Position numbers and translations under genes: made by a program
The notes under the pieces: model-generated
What the model saw: only the letters and a program-made list of their open reading frames with translations
What the model was told of the DNA's origin: nothing
Database searches by the model: none
NCBI RefSeq assembly: GCF_002999335.1
Contig: NW_020312766.1
Coordinates: 95,338 to 159,337, forward strand
From: Cyclospora cayetanensis
Taxonomy: Eukaryota > Apicomplexa > Conoidasida > Eucoccidiorida > Eimeriidae
Direction of reading: 5' to 3'
DNA: 64,000 nt
Part shown: positions 57,740 to 64,000 of the stretch, one piece after another
Layout: each line of letters starts with the position of its first letter
How positions within the stretch are numbered: the stretch's first letter is position 1

Positions 57740-58452
57740 TGCATGACAGCTCAAGGAATTCGGAATACCGATAGAGATCTGAGCCACTAGTGCTGGCCTC
57801 GCAAGGCTGACTCCCGGCTTTAAGCTCCCCAGCCTCTGCTTCTTGGCGGTGCTTCTTAATTATGTTCCCTACGGCGTGCAGACCGCCTTTGTTGCCGTTG
57901 CGCGGCTTCTGATGGTAGGGAGACGCCACTGCATGCAACCTTTCCCCGCGGGAGAGGGGTGCGTTTCCCGCAGTCTAGGAGCTTTTCGCCGATAACCGCA
58001 ACCATTCCATCTACTCACCGTACATCCCTGCTGCAAGTCTTGCTCCCTTGCCCAGCGCGAAAGTCCGCCCCCCATTACAGAAACCCGTCTTTAAATACCC
58101 ACAGACGTACCTTTCCACCACGAATCAAGCTTTTTGCCAGGCAGATTGCTGTAGCTCACCCAGTGGGACTGTGCAGTCGGTAGACTTGGGCCTAGTGGCG
58201 TGACAGATGCAGTTGCAGGAGAGGCAGCCGCGGTAGCCTCCAGCCCAAGGAGGAGTCCGGTCTCTCTTCTACAAAAGCAGCCTTCCTAGTGCCGCAAGGG
58301 CTCTCTCTAGCATAGCAAACGCCATTGGAAGCCGTTTAAAGGAGCTCTCCATCTGAAGGAGCTAAGCCCCTGTGGGTCGCTTCTTCCATCTGAAGGAGCT
58401 AAGCCCCTGTGGGTCGCTTCTTTTGCCATAAAAAAACCCTCGAGGGGAACCT
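57740..58452. other. convergent intergenic region
   Basis: About 0.7 kb between the 3' ends of uL14m (+) and the second AP2-like gene (-). It includes a 37-bp tandem duplication. Nothing else is recognised. Confidence 0.45.
58349..58422. repeat. perfect 37-bp tandem duplication
   Basis: Two identical 37-bp units lie back to back (58349-58385 and 58386-58422), beginning CCATCTGAAGGAGC. They sit about 30 bases beyond the stop of the minus-strand AP2-like gene, so probably in its 3' UTR. Confidence 0.9.
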
Positions 58453-61400
58453 CTAGGGGCCCAAGAAGGAGCCCAGGGCCCCCAACAGGACCCCTTTGGT
58501 GGGGGCCTCCAAGTTGCAGGCACCCGTGCTACGTGCACAGCGCCTGCGTAGCTGCTGATGCTGCTGCTGCTGTCTGCGCAGATTAGCAGTGGCAATTTTG
58601 TTGCTTTCTGCATTACACTGCGACGGAGAAGCGGAGGGGCTCTTTTGGGGGTCTTGGTTTTTCTGGTGATGTTTCTTGCTACTGCCGCTGGGGAGTTCGG
58701 CATTGTTGCTGCACCCGCTGCCGTGGTTGCTGGGGCCCTCGTGGTGCTGGTATGTCCCGCCGGTTGCAGGCGTCCTCGTAAGCATGGCAGCACCCCCCTC
58801 AGCCGCTTCTTTGGCTTTGATGAGACGAGACCCCTGTGGCTGTGTAGGTGGCTGGTGCGGCATCTCAAGTGCAGTGTCTCCTACAGACAGGGGTACTGCC
58901 GTGGCTGCAGTTTCGGTATTCTTGCCGGGCTGCTGGTGCTTTCCTGTCGCTGCAGCAGTATCTGGTAGGAACGCACTGAGGGAAGAAGCTCCTTTGACCA
59001 ATTCCTTGCACAGGGACCCCCAGTCTGTCGGCTGCCGCAGAAGCCGCCTTAGCGGGTGCGTCGGTCTGACTCCTGCTGTTTCTGACCCCATATGCCTGGC
59101 TGGGCCCCCTTCTTCGGGCTGGCTCTGCGGTTGCTGCTGCTGCTGCACCGGGGATTCTTGCGAGGTACTGTGAATACCCACGAATGGCATGCCCAGGACT
59201 CTCTCAAGGGGCCCCCTTCTCTCCCACTTAGCAGGAGGCTCTAGAAGAGATTCACCTGCTCCGTCCTCCGCAGGCCCTCCTGCTGCTCCTGTACCGTGTG
59301 CTCTCAATGCCAGCCTCTGAGGGGACGGCGGATGCACCAGAAGCAGCGACTGTTGTCTCCCGGAGTGTGGCTGCTGCTGCCGACTTTGCTGCTCTGGGAA
59401 ACCCCTTAAGCGCAGACGGCGAGCTTCGGCAAGTCGGCACACGAGAGCTGTTGGACGGGAATCGCTTGGACCGCCTGACTGCGCATGCCGTCGCTTATCA
59501 GCCTGCGGACTCTCCAGATTCTGCAAGTTGCCCTCTGGATCCCTTGCAGCGGCAACACCGCCTCCGCTGCTGCCGCCTCTGCCTCCTGCCAACGCACTTG
59601 TGCTCATGGGGGAGTCGGGCGGGGGTTTCAGGGCAGCGTCAGTCTCTTGCTGCTGGGATAAAATTAGGGCACTGCATACACGAGCCGTAAAAAGTGCGTG
59701 GTTGCACCGAACAACTCTGGAGGTGAGAGGTGCAGTGAACGTCCTTTCTTCGAGGAGACGTTCTACACTGAGCTGCATTGTGTCGGAGTCTCCCCGCTGC
59801 TGCTGCTGCTCTAGCTGCAGCTCCTCTGGTTGCCGCTCATGCACCCTCACGCTACGGTAGCTGCTGCCCGTGCTGCTCCTGCTACTGCGGCTCTGCTGAA
59901 CCATACACGGAAGCCCCTCTTGCTCCTCTTCTTCATCTCGCTGCAGCTTACTCAGATCCAGCTGGGGGACAAAAGCAGGCCTTCGGAGCTGATCCTGCGG
60001 CTGCTCTTGTGGCTGGGGTTCTTGCTGCTGGCGGAAAGTGCGACTGGTGGTGCTGCTACGCTGTACTCTGCGGCACGTAGCAGTATGAGGAGCTCCAGGA
60101 ACGAGATCAGATGTGCCTCTCTTACACGTCCAGTCGACAGGAGTGGTATAGGCCCTGCGAGCGAGGCGCCTGCCGCTCTTCGCTTCCCTCAGCCTGCGAC
60201 TGCAGTTGCTGCTGCTGCTGCTGCCGCTTTCTATTGTCGAGTTGCACTGCTGGCTTCGGCTCTCTACAGAAAGCTGGGGGGATGGCGTTCGAGGTGCGAC
60301 TGCGAGAGGGCTGCTCCGCCGAGCGGTCCCCTTTGATGTGGAACAGCGACTGCTGGCCCTCCTACCCCGCAGGAGGGTTCCGTCTGTTCTACGGTAAGTG
60401 CCCTTCCCCCCCTCTACAGCAGCAGCCACTGCCGCATCCGTCGACGCGGCTCCAGCCATCCAACGACTCACGCAACTGCGCACAGTACGGCGGCCATAGA
60501 GTCTGCTGGCAAAGTCCTTTTTGAAGTAGGCGCCCCCTGCACTTGCTGCTGCTGGGGTGGCCCCTTCTGCTACTGGCATCGCGCGAGCACTGGAGAGCTT
60601 CACAGGGACTGCCCAGAAAGATGCAGCCGCTTGCTTCTTTTGATCGGCTGTGGTTGCTGCTCTTTGTCCTCCGCTGTCAGCCTGCTGCGGCTGATGCGCC
60701 CTGCTGCTGCCAGGCGGCCTGAAGCTTCGCCGAGTAGAGGCCCCTGCGAATTGCAACAGCGAGTAGGGGCACCCCAGTTGCATGGACACCAGTCGGCACA
60801 GACGTAATATTCCCGTACGAGCTCATTAATTACATTTAAGAAGAAGCAAGGCAAGGCGAATGCAGGGCTGCTGCTGGTGCGTACCTCCATCTCGAACCCA
60901 AGAAGAAAGAAGTTTTGCCTGCAGCACCAAACAAGCCCGTCTATACTTATACAGTGGGGCAATCCCCGTAGCGCCTCAGACGGCCAGGCTCTTGAGTAAA
61001 GGCCTTTGGTGCTGCGCGTGGACTAAAGACGGAGGAAAGGTTTACCCCCTCCCCAGTAAAGGCCTCTGGCTCTCGGGAGGCTGGGGGATTGATTGGGAGG
61101 CCCCTCCAGACGGGATGGGGAGCTTACCGGCTTCCACCTTCTTTTTCGCTCGATTCGTCGCTCAAGCCGCTGCCGCAGAGCTGCAACGCGGCCTGTTGGT
61201 AGCATGGCGCACGAAGCGGTAGGCTGCAGCAATAGTAGCAGCAGTGGCATAAAGGAAGGAGGCCCAGCAGATCGCAATTAGGGAATACTGTGGCAAACAA
61301 GGCGTGCCGAGGGAAGTCTATAGGAGGCCTTTTTGAGCTTATACTCTGGACGGTGCACCTAGCCAATAGGGCTAAATTATTCTCGTGCGATACTTTGTGC

Positions 61401-62382
61401 TTACGGCTTTGCGCGGCCGCTCTTGCTGGTCGCTGCCGCTCTCCCCCGAGTCCAGGCGAAAGGTGGAGGGTCCTGGAACACCCCCAGCCTCATGAGGAGA
61501 CTTAACTATGGGGTGCGATCTGGGAGGGCTGAAAGTTTTCCAGGATCTTAGTTCCGCTGCCGCTGCTGTCGCTGAGGCAGCGTCCAAGGTTTCGGCCAGC
61601 GAGGGAACGGTGGTATTGGCGCTGCTGCTGAGTCGTGCTGTGGTATCTCCTGCGGCAAAGGCACTATCACGATTCTGCCGCAAGAGAGGCAGTTGCTGCT
61701 TTTGTTCCTGGAAGCCGGGGAGCTGTACAGTGTGCTGCTTCATGTCATCTGGCGCAACACATGCGGTGACCCTGCACGGCGAAACACTTGATGATGATGC
61801 AGCTGCTGCCCTGTCTACTAGCGAATAGTCTTCAGAGTAGAAGAAATCGTTGGGATCCTGAGAGAGTGCAAGCGCTCCCCTGGACCTCCTATGGAGTTGT
61901 CGGGCTTTGCGGGAGGCTACGCTGCTTGTGCGTGCAGTCCAGTGTCGGCGTCGGCTCTTGTGGCGGCAGTCGGTGCTCCTGCTGCTGTTGCTTCCTTCAG
62001 CAGCAGTGTCAGCGGTCTTTGATTTGTCCGTAGTATCCTGCCATGCGGTGCGACTGCTGTAGATCCGGCAGGATGTGCCTGAGGAGGCCCTCTCCGTTGG
62101 CTGTGATCGTACAGTGGTTCCCCCCTCTAAATCGCCTTTGCCACTGTCCGTTAGAAAGGCCCCCTCACTGGAGCACCTGCTGCGGCTGCTGCCGCATGCA
62201 GATAACTCAGAGTCACTCTTGCATTGTTGTACCTGCTTGTGCAAGTATTGCTGCTGCAGCCTTTGCTGCTGCAGCGGTCGTCGCTCTTTCAGCATGGGAG
62301 CTGTATCGTCGAGGCCGAGGGGCGAGGAGACCCTGCTGCCGTTGCGCTTGCTGCTGCTGCACCATAGACCGTCGCAGATCAA
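58453..62382 (-). CDS. divergent AP2-like protein, 4 exons
   Basis: Minus-strand exons 62382-61405, 61223-61128, 60918-60885 and 60536-58453 join in phase, giving about 1,063 residues. Three donors read GTAAGC, GTAAGC and GTACGC. The short exons and the start of the last one build one domain: LERRIERKRRWKP, then AKLLSSWVRDG, then GAYFKKDFASRLYGRRTVRS plus CVSRWMAG (about residues 340-397). The second part closely parallels the GK..KKYFSSKLYGF half of the AP2 domain in the neighbouring gene, and the intron falls at the same Gly in the same phase. I infer a divergent AP2 domain and a nuclear DNA-binding role; the first half is poorly conserved. The rest is Ser/Arg/Gln-rich and disordered. Gene structure is fairly secure; the AP2 label is less so. 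Confidence 0.6.
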
Positions 62383-62653
62383 GATGCTTGTTGCGCCTCG
62401 GGTAGTGGCATCTTCTGTTGCTGCAGCTGTTGTTGCTGCTGCGACTGATGTGTCTGCGGTGGCTAAAGAGTCACTTTGGATCGTCCCTAAAGTATGTTTG
62501 CTCTTTATTTTCTTAGTATATGGGCAAGGGACGCAGGAAAACTATGAACATTATGTCGTAGTCCCTGGACCTCTAAGCCCTCTCTAGGCCCTAATCGGCG
62601 GTGCCCTTGTGGACCGGAGCAGAGCAGCGCATTACGGAACTAGCGTGAACCTT
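62383..62653. other. divergent gap between AP2-like gene and small membrane gene
   Basis: Only about 270 bases between the start of the minus-strand AP2-like gene and the ATG of the tentative plus-strand gene. No element recognised. Confidence 0.35.
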
Positions 62654-63262
62654 ATGGCTCATCCTTGCATCAAACATGGTGCCAAACTCTGTATATTGGT
62701 GCTCTTGACGCTGGTGTTCAACTGGTTGAGCGGTGTATTTACAGGATAGCAGCACCAGCGACTGCGGTAGCAGCAGCGGCCCTTCACAAGGTCTCCCTGC
62801 CTCTTCGCTACAGCTGCTTCTGCTGTCCGCACCTGTTATTCGACTTGTTGAAGTATGCGTCACTTGGATCGCCTTTCTCAATGTTTCGACATTCCGAAAT
62901 TAGCTGCAGCGGTAACATTACACTACTATGCCGTCGCGGAAGCGATGGGAGGGCCCAGCTGGCCGAATATTGCAACCGCAGCAGGCCTTCTACCCCGGTA
63001 TTTTCTGCGCGATTTCGTAGCCCTCTGCTTTAAATCGTTGCTTCTCTACCGCTCTGAGCACCTTTGACGGCCTGAGAAAGGAGATCCCAGCACAACAAAG
63101 CCGTCGTTGGGGGGCCGCCGGTTAGAATTTAGCTCTAGCAGTTTTACATTCCTTATCGGACTTGTGCTGCTGGCCGCATTGCCCACTCTCATTCTACTGC
63201 TGGTGCTCTCATATTTGCTGATAACAGAAAAGGCTAATCTTGCGCTGTTGCCAGGAGAGTAG
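62654..63262 (+). CDS. possible two-span small membrane protein, 3 exons (95 aa)
   Basis: Exons 62654-62732, 62910-62997 and 63142-63262 join in phases 1 and 2. Each part is hydrophobic or bridges hydrophobic parts: LCILVLLTLVFNWLSG (span 1), then VAEAMGGPSWPNIATAAGLL (loop), then FLIGLVLLAALPTLILLLVL plus SYLLITEKANLALLPGE (span 2 and tail). That three separate open pieces fall into phase and give a clean two-span protein is the main evidence. The layout (span, LxPR, span with internal Pro) faintly recalls DPM2, the small ER subunit of dolichol-phosphate mannose synthase, but this is only a guess. The donors (GTGTAT, GTATTT) are not strong. Confidence 0.35.
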
Positions 63263-63470
63263 CAGCGCCTCCATTCAGTAATTGGCCCTACAAATCGTGT
63301 GATTGAATAGGCATAATGGGGCACATTCAGCTCCTTACATTAAAGAGTACTGCCTAGCAGTGCGCTAATCTATCTATGTGCGTATTCGAGGAGTTTTACT
63401 GCACTGGAGACCTAGTTGGCACCACTCTAGCGGCCTCACTTCCGGATGCACAGAGGGTCCTGTAGCCTCG

Positions 63471-63887
63471 ATGCAAAGGAAGCGAACGCGTCAGCAATCG
63501 TTACTAAGATTCCATATTATTTCAAGGCCGCGTATATTTTCTGGACACCCTGCTGTTACGCCATACTGCGAACGCATGCTACGTGCGCTTCGCATAGCAG
63601 AAGAGTTACAGTTAAAACGATTTCAGCTGATCAAGCACTATTCAATTTTCAGCGGGTAAAAAATGCACTCTTTTTTTTCCGTGCTTGCATAGCTTATCTT
63701 CTTGCAGAGTACTCTTCGCGCGACGGTAAAAGACGCAGTGGTGTCTACAAGCGCCCCAGCTTCTATCATCGTGCGAATGGCATCGTACAAAAAACTGAAG
63801 TTATGCAAGCATACAGACCAGTTAGTCATTCAATTGATCGGTAGCTCAAGAGATATGAAACCCTGGCCAGCGGAAGCCACAAAATAG
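63471..63887 (+). CDS. possible small basic protein, 2 exons (121 aa), unknown
   Basis: ATG at 63471. Exon 63471-63655 ends IFSG at a GTAAAA donor. Exon 63710-63887 starts after a pyrimidine tract and AG, and continues TLRATVKDAVVSTSAPASII to a TAG. The phases fit, but the intron would be only 54 bases. The product is basic with one moderately hydrophobic stretch near SAPASIIVRMASYKK. No family recognised. It may be chance or part of a gene running out of the window. Confidence 0.25.
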
Positions 63888-64000
63888 ACAAACAGCTGCT
63901 GTGTCAATGGTGAATGTTTAGGTATACCGGAAGTATCACTTTAGCGAGTCGTAGGGTTGGCAAATACTCAGCAATTAAACAATCAACCGGTGGGGGTCCA

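Noticed and set aside
1..64000. CRISPR arrays, bacterial operons, ribosome-binding sites, rRNA genes
   Set aside because: None seen. Introns and ApiAP2 domains show a eukaryotic nuclear genome, and regularly spaced CAG runs are coding triplet repeats, not arrays with spacers.

Overview
The window reads as nuclear DNA of a coccidian apicomplexan, most likely an Eimeria species. Three things point there. First, CAG/CTG triplet runs are everywhere and are translated as poly-Gln, poly-Ala, poly-Ser or poly-Leu, even inside conserved enzymes. Second, genes are broken by short GT-AG introns. Third, two genes on one strand carry plant-like AP2 DNA-binding domains (the ApiAP2 family). All calls come from reading the sequence by eye. 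Exon joins are proposed where splice sites and codon phase agree, and no transcript or database search was available.

The layout alternates between gene-rich, CAG-rich blocks and gene-poor, repeat-poor blocks. Block 1 (about 1.6-22 kb) holds an HBS1/EF1A-like translational GTPase (+, 3 exons), a Ser-rich protein of unknown function (+, 2 exons), a divergent inositol polyphosphate kinase (+, 6 exons) and one giant minus-strand gene of about 3,200 residues (11,053-22,015). The giant is alpha-helical, with a weak Nup192/Nup205-like flavour. Block 2 (22.2-28.4 kb) has almost no CAG runs and contains decayed Ty3/gypsy-type reverse transcriptase, RNase H and integrase sequence. Block 3 (28.4-37.1 kb) has a possible 64-residue membrane protein, deoxyhypusine synthase (-), a head-to-head 8-exon AFG2/SPATA5-type AAA ATPase (+) and a small unknown gene (-). 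Block 4 (37.1-43.2 kb) is again repeat-poor. It holds two integrase relics on opposite strands and a pair of LTR-like direct repeats. Block 5 (43.3-62.4 kb) has a second giant gene (+, about 2,500 residues, unknown) and two AP2-domain genes (-) that flank mitochondrial ribosomal protein uL14m (+). The last 1.4 kb holds two tentative small spliced genes, one with two membrane spans.

Several recognisable genes serve protein synthesis: Hbs1-like ribosome rescue, hypusination of eIF5A, the ribosome-maturation AAA ATPase AFG2 and uL14m. They are not organised as an operon, which fits a eukaryotic nucleus, and the clustering may be chance. The most informative non-routine signals are the dated retroelement graveyard in the repeat-poor blocks, two candidate GC-AG introns in the giant minus-strand gene, and the shared intron position inside the AP2 domains of the two neighbouring AP2 genes.
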